Counted from the first letter of the stretch, positions 35,428 to 44,391 are shown. The stretch: DNA of 64,000 nucleotides from Autumnicola psychrophila (GCF_031846645.1 NZ_JAVRHN010000008.1:124001-188000); one strand, 5' to 3'. Made by a program: numbers and translations. Notes: generated by a model not told the origin, from the letters alone.

Positions 35428-35928
35428 TTAATTCCAGTTTTCGTCAAAAGAAAGGTTGTCGTAATCATCAACATCAAAATCATCATCAAATTCTGCCGAA
35501 CCTTCTTCACTCTCACCAATAAATTCTTTTTCGGGAGCTACGTTAGGTATTTGTCCGTGTACGAACATAAGGTTTGGATAATCGATACTATCTTCAGGAT
35601 CGGCAATTTCAGCAAGTTCCACGAGGAACGTCCACATATTCAGAAAATCATAGACGTAGATCATTTTCGTATTATCTTCTGAAAGGACGCTGTCAAGGCT
35701 GGTTTCATTCATAAGCCTTACTTCGCCACCCATATCAAACTGAGAAAATTCTTCTCCCTGGTTCCAATTATCATCGCTGGCATAAAAGGAAGCCATCTCT
35801 GTCCCGTCAAAACCAAATGACTGGATTATGGTGTTATGAAGATCCTCCAGGGTACTTTCCTGAAGCATTTCTATATCTCTGAACACATCCTCTTCCGCAT
35901 CAAGAATTACTCTGAATCTATAAACCAT
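35428..35928 (-). CDS. IS1096 passenger TnpR-like (plasmid pRiA4b ORF-3) family protein
   Basis: A 166-residue acidic protein. The family signature is visible in MVYRFRVILDAEEDVFRDI, STLEDLHNTIIQSFGFDG and MIYVYDFLNMWTFLVEL, with a strongly acidic tail. The family name comes from a passenger gene of an insertion sequence, but most members, including this one, sit in chromosomes without an adjacent transposase. Function unknown. A TAACTTTG element at 35948-35955 on the minus strand is the probable promoter. Confidence 0.85.
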   Translation of the reverse strand: MVYRFRVILDAEEDVFRDIEMLQESTLEDLHNTIIQSFGFDGTEMASFYASDDNWNQGEEFSQFDMGGEVRLMNETSLDSVLSEDNTKMIYVYDFLNMWTFLVELAEIADPEDSIDYPNLMFVHGQIPNVAPEKEFIGESEEGSAEFDDDFDVDDYDNLSFDENWN

Positions 35929-35947
35929 AGCTTTAAATTTTAGGGGG

Positions 35948-35955
35948 CAAAGTTA
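35948..35955 (-). promoter_or_regulatory. Bacteroidota -7 element
   Basis: CAAAGTTA on the plus strand is TAACTTTG on the minus strand, a TAnnTTTG match 20 bp upstream of the start at 35928. It overlaps the 3' end of the heme A synthase gene by three bases. Confidence 0.45.
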
Positions 35956-36978
35956 CAAACTTTTGTACTTCTTAGGGGCATACACGCATTCCATTAACAA
36001 ATAAAACTGAATCCCGAAAAACAGGGAGGCAATGACCAGATGCAACGGCTGGCTAAGAAACGGGAAGTCGTAATTATACATGGAAATACCTGTTGCTATT
36101 TCCATTAAAAGCAGGATTAGTATCCAGTTAATTTTTGAGAATTTTAACCCGAATTTTCTGTTTTGCCACCAGAGCAGAAGGTTTACAAGCAGTACCAGGA
36201 TTGAAAAAGAACGGTGGAAATAAAAGGTGAAATTAGGGTTTGCCAGCCAAAGTTCTTCAACTCCTGTACCTAATGCTTTAGACTGTTCATCCACAAACTG
36301 TCGTACCTGAGTTCCCAGTACCACCTGGATTAATGTAAGACTAATGGCGGAAATAAGGAGATTCCGGAAGCCTTTCTTTTGATAATGTTCACGTCTTTTT
36401 TCCGAAGAAATATAGATTAGGTAGATGAGAATCGCCACAATTACCAGGGCCATCACCATGTGTACGGTAATACGGGCGGGTGCAAGAACAGAATACACCA
36501 CGGTTGCGCCAAGCCATGCCTGGAATCCCATGAGAAGGACGGTAAGCCATGACAGCAGCGGAACACGTTTGCGGATTTTCCATTTTTTGAAGGATAAAAA
36601 TGCCATGATTAATACGGCAAAGCCCGCCAGCGCCCCGAAAAGCCTGTTAATGTATTCCACCCAGGTATGTGCGGGATTAAAGACTGCATAATCGTGTTTG
36701 ATATAGGTTTCCCAGTTTTCTTTGTTGTATTCTTTAGAAGAAGTGAAGTCTGAAGCAGCGACCTGCAAGGTTTCATCTACAATAATCACCTGGCCTTTTT
36801 CATATTTTTTTTGTGGCTGAAACAAAAGTTCGGTCTCTTCAGTAGGAGGAATGTAATATCCGAAGCATTTTGGCCAGTCGGGACAGCCCATTCCAGAGCC
36901 GGTCATTCTTACCACGGCCCCGGCAATAATTACCAGGTAAACAAGGACAAGCGCTATTTTTGCTGATTTTCGATACAC
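35953..36978 (-). CDS. ctaA: Heme A synthase (CtaA/COX15 type)
   Basis: A 341-residue inner-membrane protein with about eight helices. The haem-ligand region AVVRMTGSGMGCPDWPKCFG at residues 21-40 holds the cysteine-containing loop of CtaA. EYINRLFGALAG and FYFHRSFSIL supply conserved histidine regions. It oxidises heme O to heme A for cytochrome c oxidase. No ctaB or cox genes are adjacent, so the gene stands apart from the terminal oxidase locus. Confidence 0.94.
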   Translation of the reverse strand: MYRKSAKIALVLVYLVIIAGAVVRMTGSGMGCPDWPKCFGYYIPPTEETELLFQPQKKYEKGQVIIVDETLQVAASDFTSSKEYNKENWETYIKHDYAVFNPAHTWVEYINRLFGALAGFAVLIMAFLSFKKWKIRKRVPLLSWLTVLLMGFQAWLGATVVYSVLAPARITVHMVMALVIVAILIYLIYISSEKRREHYQKKGFRNLLISAISLTLIQVVLGTQVRQFVDEQSKALGTGVEELWLANPNFTFYFHRSFSILVLLVNLLLWWQNRKFGLKFSKINWILILLLMEIATGISMYNYDFPFLSQPLHLVIASLFFGIQFYLLMECVYAPKKYKSL

Positions 36979-37112
36979 TTTTTGTTGATATTAGATTTGA
37001 GACTGCTTCGCTATCAGAATTTTAAATTTGGTTCAGGAATTTTTAAAATTTTATTCTTCCAGCTGAATTTTCCTGCTCGATTTGCTACTCCAAACTCCGA
37101 TCTCCGAACTCA

Positions 37113-38534
37113 CTATTTCACCGGCTGTAGCCCAAGCTTTTGTCCTTTTTTCAGCATAAAATTATGTGCTGCATCATATTCGTTCGGGATATCTCCTTCA
37201 AGAATTGCTTCTTTAATCGCATCCTTTATCATTCCCACTTCCCGACAGGGCGTTAAACCAAAAGTTTCCATAATTTCCTCTCCACTTACCGGAGGCTGAA
37301 AATTGCGTATATGGTCCCGCTCTTCAACTTCCTTTATCTTTTGTCTTACTATTTTGAAGTTGTTATGATATCGATCAAAACGTTTAGGGTTTTTGGTAGT
37401 GATGTCAGCTTCACAAAGGGTCATTAAATCCTCAATATTGTCCCCGGCGTCAAAAACAAGCCTGCGCACGGCAGAATCTGTGGTATTATCATCCACAATA
37501 GCAATAGGACGCGAGCTCATTAAAACCATTTTTTGAACAAACTTCATTTTTTCGTTTAACGGCAATCTCAAACGCTTAAATAATTTATAGACCATTTTGG
37601 CACCCACAAACTCATGACCATGAAATGTCCAGCCTATTTTCTTATGAAACTTCTTGGTAGGTGCTTTTCCTATATCATGAAGAAGTGCGGCCCATCGCAG
37701 CCAGAGATCATCGGTGTTTTCAGAAATATTGTCCACTACTTCCAGGGTGTGCCAAAAATTATCTTTATGTCGTTGTCCTTCAATTTCATCGATTCCTTCC
37801 AGTGCGGTAAGTTCAGGAAGAATTAGTTTTAAAAGTTTTGTTTTATGAAGCAGCGCAAAACCGACTGATGGTTTTTCGGAAAGCATAATCTTGTTCAGCT
37901 CATCGACAATGCGTTCTTTGGAAATTATTTTAATCCGGTCTTTATTCTCCCGTATTGCTTTAAGCGATTCTTTTTCGATTCTGAAGCCAAGCTGGGCGGC
38001 AAAACGTATCGCTCTTAACATTCGCAAAGGATCATCAGAATAGGTAACATCCGGATCAAGCGGAGTTCGGATAATCTGGGATTTTAAATCTTCGAGTCCG
38101 TTAAAGGGATCCAGAAGTTCTCCAAAATTGTTTTTATTCAGGCTTAACGCAAGTGCATTAATTGTGAAATCACGCCGATTCTGATCGTCTTGCAGCGTGC
38201 CATTTTCCACAACGGGATTCCTGCTGTCCTCACTATAGCTTTCTTTACGGGCGCCAACAAATTCAATTTCCATATCGAAAGCCCGCAGCATTGCGGTGCC
38301 GTAGTTCTTGAAGACCTGGACTTTTGGCTTGTGAGATAATAGTTCTGAAACCTTTTTTGCAAGTTCAATCCCACTTCCCACGGCAACCACATCAATATCT
38401 TTGGGATCGCCCCGTTGCAGAAGGTGGTCACGTACAAAACCACCAATAACGTAGCTTTCTACATCCAGTTCTTCCGCGGCAAGCGAGATTATATTAAAAA
38501 TTTTATGATCTAAGGCTTCTTTATAGTTTTCCAC
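37113..38534 (-). CDS. tRNA nucleotidyltransferase / poly(A) polymerase family with HD domain
   Basis: A 473-residue protein. The class II nucleotidyltransferase head has GGFVRDHLL and the metal pair in PKDIDVVAVGS. QNRRDFTINALALSL is the family's nucleotide-binding segment. A C-terminal HD domain carries LLHDIGKAPT. The protein should add the CCA end to tRNAs or repair it. In Bacteroidota this single enzyme usually provides CCA addition, so cca is likely, but a poly(A) polymerase role is not excluded by sequence alone. Confidence 0.92.
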   Translation of the reverse strand: MENYKEALDHKIFNIISLAAEELDVESYVIGGFVRDHLLQRGDPKDIDVVAVGSGIELAKKVSELLSHKPKVQVFKNYGTAMLRAFDMEIEFVGARKESYSEDSRNPVVENGTLQDDQNRRDFTINALALSLNKNNFGELLDPFNGLEDLKSQIIRTPLDPDVTYSDDPLRMLRAIRFAAQLGFRIEKESLKAIRENKDRIKIISKERIVDELNKIMLSEKPSVGFALLHKTKLLKLILPELTALEGIDEIEGQRHKDNFWHTLEVVDNISENTDDLWLRWAALLHDIGKAPTKKFHKKIGWTFHGHEFVGAKMVYKLFKRLRLPLNEKMKFVQKMVLMSSRPIAIVDDNTTDSAVRRLVFDAGDNIEDLMTLCEADITTKNPKRFDRYHNNFKIVRQKIKEVEERDHIRNFQPPVSGEEIMETFGLTPCREVGMIKDAIKEAILEGDIPNEYDAAHNFMLKKGQKLGLQPVK

Positions 38535-38556
38535 TTACTCTTTTTTCTTCCTGTCG

Positions 38557-38593
38557 AAAGACCTCGCAGGTTTCTAAAACCTGCGAGGTCTTT
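38557..38593. repeat. Perfect palindrome (GACCTCGCAGG type)
   Basis: AAAGACCTCGCAGGTTT at 38557-38573 pairs with AAACCTGCGAGGTCTTT at 38577-38593 around CTA. Palindromes with this GACCT...AGGTC shape are common in Bacteroidota intergenic DNA. It follows the tsaC gene on the minus strand and may help terminate it, although the T-tract is only three bases. Confidence 0.8.
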
Positions 38594-38627
38594 AAAACGA
38601 ACTCAGCGAATCGCTTATTTACAGATG

Positions 38628-39200
38628 CTATTTACGTACCACTTTCACTTTTCCATCATTACTCAACTTAATAATTGCAGATGGTTTGGTGCTTTTTTTT
38701 GACTGGTGCAAATTTACTACATAGTCCACACCTTTTAAAATTTCAGGAGCTATTTGAGAGTATGATTCCGGAGTTTTTTCTCCGCTTACATTTGCTGAAG
38801 TTGAAACGATTGGTCTTCGAAATCTTCGCACTAATTCTTTGCAAAATTTGTCCTTGGTCACGCGTATCGCAAGCGTATTATCGTCTGCGATAAGATTTTC
38901 AGCAACACGAATAGGATCATCGTAAATAATGGTCGTTGGTTTTGCAGCATATTTAAGGATATCATAAGCCACTTCAGGAACATCTTCTACATATTCATTT
39001 AACATTTTAAAATCTGAAACAAGGCAGATAAGCGATTTAGATTCGCTTCTTTTTTTCAGGGCAAAAACCTTTTCTACAGCTTCAGGATTTGTAGAATCAC
39101 AACCAATTCCCCACACGGTATCTGTAGGATAAAGAATAAGTCCGCCGCGTTTTAACACGCTAATTGCTTCCTGAGATTCAGTTTTAAAATCATCTTTCAT
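38628..39200 (-). CDS. tsaC: L-threonylcarbamoyladenylate synthase
   Basis: A 190-residue YrdC-fold protein with the TsaC pattern: LYPTDTVWGIGCDSTN, KKRSESKSLICLV for the nucleotide site, LAIRVTKDKFC, and VSTSANVSG. It makes threonylcarbamoyl-AMP from threonine, bicarbonate and ATP for t6A37 of tRNA. The paralogue at 4173-4793 lacks these features. It overlaps the GT4 gene upstream by 11 bp on the same strand. Confidence 0.9.
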   Translation of the reverse strand: MKDDFKTESQEAISVLKRGGLILYPTDTVWGIGCDSTNPEAVEKVFALKKRSESKSLICLVSDFKMLNEYVEDVPEVAYDILKYAAKPTTIIYDDPIRVAENLIADDNTLAIRVTKDKFCKELVRRFRRPIVSTSANVSGEKTPESYSQIAPEILKGVDYVVNLHQSKKSTKPSAIIKLSNDGKVKVVRK

Positions 39201-40344
39201 TTAATACTTTTTTATATTCTGAATATGTTTTTTCAGCCATTACTGCTGAAGTAAAATTATTTTCCAGTTTTGCTCGGGAAATACGACTGAAGTTTTCCCG
39301 GTTCTGCTGATTGTTCAGCAAAGATACGATATGTGCGGCCAATTTCTTAACATCAAAAGCCGGGGCAAGTAATCCATTCACGTTATGTTCAATAACTTCA
39401 GAAATACCGCCTACATTTGTGCTTACGACTGGAACTTTATGATAAAAAGATTCATATATAAACTGCGGAATCCCCTCACTTTGCGACGTCATCAGGCTTA
39501 TATCGAACTGCGGAATAAAATTAGCGGCGTTCTCCACTTTTCCCATAAAAGTCATATGTTTCTCCAGTTTGCACTCATTTATCAAATTGAGTAACGGAGG
39601 CGTGAGAGTACTAAATTCGCCAATCTGGACAAAATGAAGGTTTTTAAGATTCTGTTTATTAATAAGCTCATCAGCAACAAGAATAAAAGTTTCCAGGTTT
39701 TTAGGCCAGATGTGATTGGCGATGTTTCCGATAATTCGGACTTCTTTTTTTAACTGCAACTTATTCCGAAGAAGAAAGGGTGTGGTTGTAGCTTTATCCT
39801 TCATGTTCGTGCCATGGTAAATGCAGCGAATTTTATTTTTATCCTCGATGTTTTCTGAAGTAATCCCGGCAGTGGCTCTGGAAACACAAAGGATTTTCTT
39901 TATTTGAGGAGAATTGTACTTAAATAGCGTCTGCTTCCTGGACCGTATGGGAAAAGACGTTTTTTTACTAAAAACAGCAGGTGGGAGGGAAGCGAACCGG
40001 GTTCCTAAAATATAAAGCGTTAAAGCAGTGCTGTCGTGAATATGCACAATATCGACCTTCCTTTTCTTGCAAATATTGATGATCTTAGCCACATATCGCG
40101 GGTCCATTTTAAAACTTAAGGAGGCCGAAATTATTTCGGTTCTTGTGTCATAAAAATCTTTACTGAAGCGGAATTTACTATTGCAAAGGACGATATTGTT
40201 GATTTTTGGGGCCACATTGGGAAGTTCCCTGCATAAATTTTCAATATGCTTTTCTCCACCACCCCATTTCTTAACTGCTGAGAGGTGGAGGACAGTTAAA
40301 TCCTGATCCTGATATTGTTTTGCTTCTTTCTGCAATATTTTCAA
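39190..40344 (-). CDS. Family 4 glycosyltransferase
   Basis: A 384-residue GT-B fold enzyme. Its N-terminus (LHLSAVKKWGGGEKHIENLC) and the C-terminal donor-site block SEGIPQFIYESFYHKVPVVS followed by VGGISEVI (the E-x7-E region) are typical of GT4. Residues 185-260 hold a further nucleotide-binding part (VRIIGNIANHIWPKN). It probably adds a sugar to an LPS core or surface glycan. It is the first gene of the glycan locus, on the minus strand, and overlaps tsaC at its 3' end. Confidence 0.9.
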   Translation of the reverse strand: MKILQKEAKQYQDQDLTVLHLSAVKKWGGGEKHIENLCRELPNVAPKINNIVLCNSKFRFSKDFYDTRTEIISASLSFKMDPRYVAKIINICKKRKVDIVHIHDSTALTLYILGTRFASLPPAVFSKKTSFPIRSRKQTLFKYNSPQIKKILCVSRATAGITSENIEDKNKIRCIYHGTNMKDKATTTPFLLRNKLQLKKEVRIIGNIANHIWPKNLETFILVADELINKQNLKNLHFVQIGEFSTLTPPLLNLINECKLEKHMTFMGKVENAANFIPQFDISLMTSQSEGIPQFIYESFYHKVPVVSTNVGGISEVIEHNVNGLLAPAFDVKKLAAHIVSLLNNQQNRENFSRISRAKLENNFTSAVMAEKTYSEYKKVLNER

Positions 40345-40506
40345 TGTAAAATAGATCGTGAAAGTAAAAAAATCGATATTAAAGATCAGGAAATAGCTAT
40401 TTTAATTTGAATGAGACGTTTAAATGATCTAAAACACAATCAACGGAAGGATCCACAATAATGACTTCAAATAATTATATTTGATTTTTGTATTCAGAAA
40501 GCGGAA

Positions 40507-40531
40507 GGCGAAAAATGGCAATTTTCGGCTT
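40507..40531 (+). repeat. Dispersed palindromic repeat
   Basis: GGCGAAAAATGGCAATTTTCGGCTT carries the core and a CGAAAA/TTTTCG stem. It lies in the divergent gap between the GT4 gene and the next plus-strand glycosyltransferase-like gene, about 50 bp before its start. Confidence 0.65.
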
Positions 40532-40579
40532 CTTTTGAAAAACTTTCTGAGTTATCAAAACAATCATGCAATCTACTTC

Positions 40580-41443
40580 ATGAAAAAAATTCAGGTTGGT
40601 TTTTTGATGTCTTACGATTACGAATTGCTCAAAAAAGCAATTCCGCCGGTTTATGCAGCAGCAGATTCTGTTTTTATTGCTTTAGATGAAAATTATCGAA
40701 CCTGGTCCGGAGGAAAAATAACGGTAGATCCTGAATTCTTCAAATGGCTGGAGGAAATTGATGTTGATCAAAAAATTACAATTTACAAAGATAATTTTTA
40801 TGTGCCGGAACTTACTCCTATGCAAAACGAAGTGCGGGAAAGGAAAATGCTGGCGCAGAAAATGGGAGATAAGAATTGGTTAATACAATTGGACAGCGAT
40901 GAGTATTTTCTCAATTTTAAAAAATTTGTAAGGGATTTGCATAAATATGACCATTTCTTAAATAAACCTGAAGATAATCCCGTGCAGATAGCGGCTTTTC
41001 TGCTGGTTCTCTATAAACATGTCGACGGTGGAATTTTATATGTGGATAATGTGCAGCGATTGATGGTAGCGACCAATTTCCCCGATTATAAAGTGGGAAG
41101 AAACACTAAAGAAAGAGTTATTTATACCAAAAATATTCTTCTGCACGAATGCGTATCACGGTCAGAAGAAGAGGTCCTCACTAAACTAAGAAATTGGGGG
41201 CATCGGGAGGAGACAAATCCAGATCAGTTTCTGGAAAAGTGGCGTGCTGTGAACAGTAAAAATTTTTCAGAATACCAGGATTTTTTCTACCTGGAGCCGG
41301 AAAAGTGGAAAAAATTAGCATTTGTAAATGGAAATTCTATAGAGGAAATCAACAGCAACTTAGATTCCACAGCCTTAATTCCTTCAGATTGGTATATTCG
41401 CAAAAAGAATTTCGGACAATGGTTTAAGTTCCTTTTTAAGTGA
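40580..41443 (+). CDS. Glycosyltransferase-like protein (GT-A fold)
   Basis: A 287-residue protein starting MKKIQVGFLMSYDYELLKK; the open frame upstream includes the repeat and is not coding. A DxD-like metal site appears in IQLDSDEYFL near residue 108. YAAADSVFIALDENYRTW resembles the GT2 acceptor region. It has no transmembrane helices. By position it is likely to modify the LPS core, but the family fit is partial. Its last codons (LFK-stop) coincide with the start of a copy of the dispersed repeat. Confidence 0.65.
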   Translation: MKKIQVGFLMSYDYELLKKAIPPVYAAADSVFIALDENYRTWSGGKITVDPEFFKWLEEIDVDQKITIYKDNFYVPELTPMQNEVRERKMLAQKMGDKNWLIQLDSDEYFLNFKKFVRDLHKYDHFLNKPEDNPVQIAAFLLVLYKHVDGGILYVDNVQRLMVATNFPDYKVGRNTKERVIYTKNILLHECVSRSEEEVLTKLRNWGHREETNPDQFLEKWRAVNSKNFSEYQDFFYLEPEKWKKLAFVNGNSIEEINSNLDSTALIPSDWYIRKKNFGQWFKFLFK

Positions 41444-41470
41444 AGCCTGAAATTTGTCAATTTTCGGCAT
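41433..41470 (+). repeat. Dispersed repeat overlapping a gene end
   Basis: The stretch CTTTTTAAGTGAAGCCTGAA followed by ATTTGTCAATTTTCGGC matches the longer unit seen at 21751-21784. Its TTTAAGTGA supplies the last codons and stop codon of the glycosyltransferase-like gene ending at 41443. Confidence 0.6.
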
Positions 41471-41504
41471 AGAGAAAGGAATGGGACTTTGTTTTATTCC
41501 GTAG

Positions 41505-41512
41505 TAAATTTG
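41505..41512 (+). promoter_or_regulatory. Bacteroidota -7 element
   Basis: TAAATTTG matches TAnnTTTG, 47 bp before the start of the GT2 gene at 41560. Confidence 0.4.
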
Positions 41513-41559
41513 CAAAAAAATAGCTCTGTTAATAAAATCAACTTTGAAACCATATTGAG

Positions 41560-42342
41560 ATGAAAACTGCTTTACTTATTTCTACCTACAACTGGCCTGA
41601 AGCTTTAAACCTGGTTTTAAAAAGTGTAAAAATCCAGAGTATTCCTCCAGATGAAATATTAATTGCAGACGACGGCTCTACTGAGGAAACGACTCAGGTC
41701 GTTCAAAAATATAAAAACCTGGGACTTCCTATAAAACATGTATGGCAGGAAGATAAAGGTTTTAGGAAAACTTCAATTTTAAATAAGGCTATTGCAAAAT
41801 CCACTTCAGATTATATTATTCAAACCGATGGGGATTGCATTTTGCACAAGGATTTCGTTAAAGATCATATCAATAATTCTAAAAAGTCAACTTTTCAATT
41901 TGGGAGCCGGGTAAATATTCAGGAAAACCATTTGCAGGAGGTTTTTCAGGTTGAAAAAATAAGTTATAATTTTTTTGCCAGAGGAATAAAGAAGCGAACA
42001 AGGAACCTGCGTATTCCTTTTTTGACCAATTTTTATAAGCAGAAAAATGAGCTTTCCAAAAAAGTAAGAGGTTGTAATTTGTCTTTTTGGAGAAACGATT
42101 TTATCGATATTAACGGCTACAATGAAGATATGACCGGCTGGGGCCAGGAAGATTCGGAGATGGTCGTAAGATTATTAAATAAAGGTGTAGATGGCAGGCG
42201 ACTGCGTTATGCGGGAATTGTTTACCACATTTGGCATAAAGAAAATTCAAAGGAAAAAAGCGGTGTAAACCGAATAATACAGCAGAAGGCAATGGACGGG
42301 GAGATGGTTAGCTGTAAAAACGGAATTGAAAAGTACCTTTAA
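41560..42342 (+). CDS. Family 2 glycosyltransferase with GT7-like C-terminal part
   Basis: A 260-residue GT2: LLISTYNWPEALNLVLKSV at the start, ADDGSTEETTQ for the nucleotide site and TDGDCILHKDF for the metal site. The C-terminal half (GCNLSFWRNDFIDINGYNED, GWGQEDSEM) is the GT7-like segment found in chondroitin- and LPS-core-type transferases. A close relative at 45461-46291 has the same organisation. It probably adds one sugar of the LPS core. Confidence 0.92.
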   Translation: MKTALLISTYNWPEALNLVLKSVKIQSIPPDEILIADDGSTEETTQVVQKYKNLGLPIKHVWQEDKGFRKTSILNKAIAKSTSDYIIQTDGDCILHKDFVKDHINNSKKSTFQFGSRVNIQENHLQEVFQVEKISYNFFARGIKKRTRNLRIPFLTNFYKQKNELSKKVRGCNLSFWRNDFIDINGYNEDMTGWGQEDSEMVVRLLNKGVDGRRLRYAGIVYHIWHKENSKEKSGVNRIIQQKAMDGEMVSCKNGIEKYL

Positions 42343-42358
42343 AAGGCTGTTTTTTCTT

Positions 42359-43516
42359 TTACGCTAAAGCTTTATCCAAATAGGAAACGATCGCTTTTGC
42401 TCCTCTTTCTGAAGCAGTAGAGCCTTCTTCGGTATAATAATTTTCTTCGGTTATTTTTTTCTGAACGGTTCGATATTTGGCAAAATCTGCTGTTGCCTTT
42501 GCCAGAGTTTCATTCAGCTCTTTTGCTGAATTGATCACCTCACCACATCTCCAAAACCTGAAGTTGATATCATTTTTATAAGAAAGGTTGTTAGGATTTA
42601 GAAAAATACACGGCCTTGGAGAGATAATAAATTCATAAACCTGGCTTGAAACATCGCCGAGATAGAAATCTGCAGCATTTAGATAAGACATGTCTGTGCT
42701 TTTAAGACTGCCCAAGTCTATAAGAATATTTTTTTTCTGATAAAACTTTTCTGGTATTTCAGAAGCTGAATGTCCACCCTTATTTTCCTGAAAAAGGTGT
42801 AAATGCGGGGCAAAAATGAGATTAAAAGCATCCTGGCTGTAAAAATATTCCAGAATCTGCAGACCTTCCTGCTTCCATGAAGAGAATTCAGGGTCAAAAT
42901 GCGGATTATACAACACTATAGGTTTGTTATTTTTAAAAAAAATTTCCTTTTGCTTGTGTTGAACGGCATCCAGCTTGGAGTAGCCCACAAGAGCGGGATA
43001 ATTTCCCAATAATCCCAATGCTTTATAATGTCTATATTGAAAATTGCCAATTATGAGCTGAAAATCAAAATCCAACTGACTCTTATTAAAAGCGTAAGCC
43101 CTGCCGGGGGTGCCATGCGGAAATTTGAGAAGTTTGGGTGTTTTGCCCGGTTTTCTATCTCGTAACAGGTATTTGTGAAAATAATCAGTGAAAACTACAG
43201 CATCAAAAGTTTGAAGAATATACTTTTTGTTTTTCTTGATCCAGAATCCTTTTCTTGGCAATTCTCTGCCTTTTATTTTATCAGTAAATGCCCGGAAAGC
43301 TGAAGTCGGCAACTCTTCTACGGTAATATTATCGCCATCCAACTCTTTAATGCTTCTGCGCAGCAAATCGTGATTTGAAGGATAGGTGAGAATACTTACT
43401 TTTTGAGTTTTCGAAAGTTCTGTCGCAATGCTGATAAAATGAAAGATATGATGGATTTCGTCCAGGAAAATAAATCCTATTTTATAAGTTCTATCACTTT
43501 CTATCTTAGTCCCCAT
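42359..43516 (-). CDS. CDP-glycerol glycerophosphotransferase family protein
   Basis: A 385-residue GT-B-like protein. KFPHGTPGRAYAF (residue 128 region), NPHFDPEFSSWKQEG and the C-terminal YLGDVSSQVYEFI are typical of the TagF/TagB group, with the conserved histidine in FPHGT and the aspartate and serines of GDVSS. In Gram-positives such enzymes add glycerol phosphate to teichoic acids. In a Gram-negative LPS locus it may transfer a polyol phosphate or a similar group to the core. No CDP-glycerol synthesis gene is in the window. Confidence 0.82.
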   Translation of the reverse strand: MGTKIESDRTYKIGFIFLDEIHHIFHFISIATELSKTQKVSILTYPSNHDLLRRSIKELDGDNITVEELPTSAFRAFTDKIKGRELPRKGFWIKKNKKYILQTFDAVVFTDYFHKYLLRDRKPGKTPKLLKFPHGTPGRAYAFNKSQLDFDFQLIIGNFQYRHYKALGLLGNYPALVGYSKLDAVQHKQKEIFFKNNKPIVLYNPHFDPEFSSWKQEGLQILEYFYSQDAFNLIFAPHLHLFQENKGGHSASEIPEKFYQKKNILIDLGSLKSTDMSYLNAADFYLGDVSSQVYEFIISPRPCIFLNPNNLSYKNDINFRFWRCGEVINSAKELNETLAKATADFAKYRTVQKKITEENYYTEEGSTASERGAKAIVSYLDKALA

Positions 43517-43625
43517 TGTTACAAGATTACCACTTTAGCAGGAAATATACAATTTGCTTCACTTGAATTCCCATTGCTGTACCTCGATAAAACTTTTTTC
43601 AGACGGGAAATCTTTATTAAAAACT

Positions 43626-43633
43626 TATTTTTG
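43626..43633 (+). promoter_or_regulatory. Bacteroidota -7 element for the InaA-type kinase
   Basis: TATTTTTG matches TAnnTTTG and ends 4 bp before the ATG at 43638, so the message is nearly leaderless. It supports the start chosen for this gene. Confidence 0.5.
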
Positions 43634-43637
43634 TGCT

Positions 43638-44390
43638 ATGAAATTTGTGGTAGAAAAAGCTTTTGCAGATCAAAGAGAAGAAATTCTGCACTTTGTAAAT
43701 CATTTTAGTAGAGAAGGAGAAGTACTGGATAAAGGTCAGCGTAACGACATTAAAATCTTCGACCTTAATGGAAAGAAGCTAAACGTAAAATCTTTTAAAA
43801 AACCCAATCTGATTAATCAGGTAGCATATAAATATTTCAGAAAATCCAAGGCACGTCGCTCTTTTGAAAACGCAAATTATTTATTGTCACACAATTTAAA
43901 AACTCCTGTGCCTGTTGCCTATGCAGAAGCGCCTGGTCTATTATTTACAGAGAGCTTTTATGTGTGCGAACAGATTCCATATGATCTTACCTTTAGGGAG
44001 CTAATTCATGAGCCTGATTATCCTCAGAGAGAAGAAATACTCCGGGCTTTTACCCAGTTTACCTTTCGGTTACATGAAAATAACGTGAATTTTTTGGATC
44101 ATTCTCCGGGAAATACGCTCATTCAAACGAATAACGGAAATTTTGAATTTTATCTGGTAGATTTAAACCGGATGAAATTTGAACCTCTGAATTTTGAAGA
44201 ACGAATGAAAAATTTGCATCGCATTACCCGTTTTGAGGACATGGCAAAAATAATAGCAAATGAATATGCGAAGTTAATCCCCGAGACTGAAGAAGAAGTT
44301 TTTTCTGAGTTGTGGAGCCATATTCAGAAATTTCAGGAAAAGGCAAGGAAGAAAAAGGAGTTTAAGAAGCGATTAGGTTTAAAAAAATAA
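43638..44390 (+). CDS. LPS core kinase (InaA/KdkA family)
   Basis: A 250-residue kinase-fold protein starting MKFVVEKAFADQRE; the longer open frame upstream has no support. KSFKKPNLINQVAYKYFRKS resembles the KdkA/InaA P-loop lysine region. The catalytic loop is LDHSPGNTL at about 157-165, and the metal Asp lies in LVDLNRMKF. It probably phosphorylates Kdo or a heptose in the LPS core. It lies between a CDP-glycerol-transferase-like gene and a GT2, both on the opposite strand. Confidence 0.88.
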   Translation: MKFVVEKAFADQREEILHFVNHFSREGEVLDKGQRNDIKIFDLNGKKLNVKSFKKPNLINQVAYKYFRKSKARRSFENANYLLSHNLKTPVPVAYAEAPGLLFTESFYVCEQIPYDLTFRELIHEPDYPQREEILRAFTQFTFRLHENNVNFLDHSPGNTLIQTNNGNFEFYLVDLNRMKFEPLNFEERMKNLHRITRFEDMAKIIANEYAKLIPETEEEVFSELWSHIQKFQEKARKKKEFKKRLGLKK

Positions 44391-44391
44391 G

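Noticed and set aside
35428..35928. Mobile element because of the IS1096 passenger family name
   Set aside because: No transposase, inverted ends or target duplication nearby; most members are chromosomal.
38557..38593. Perfect palindrome as a strong terminator
   Set aside because: Only three T follow on either strand. It is listed as a repeat of a type common in Bacteroidota, with a possible weak terminator role.
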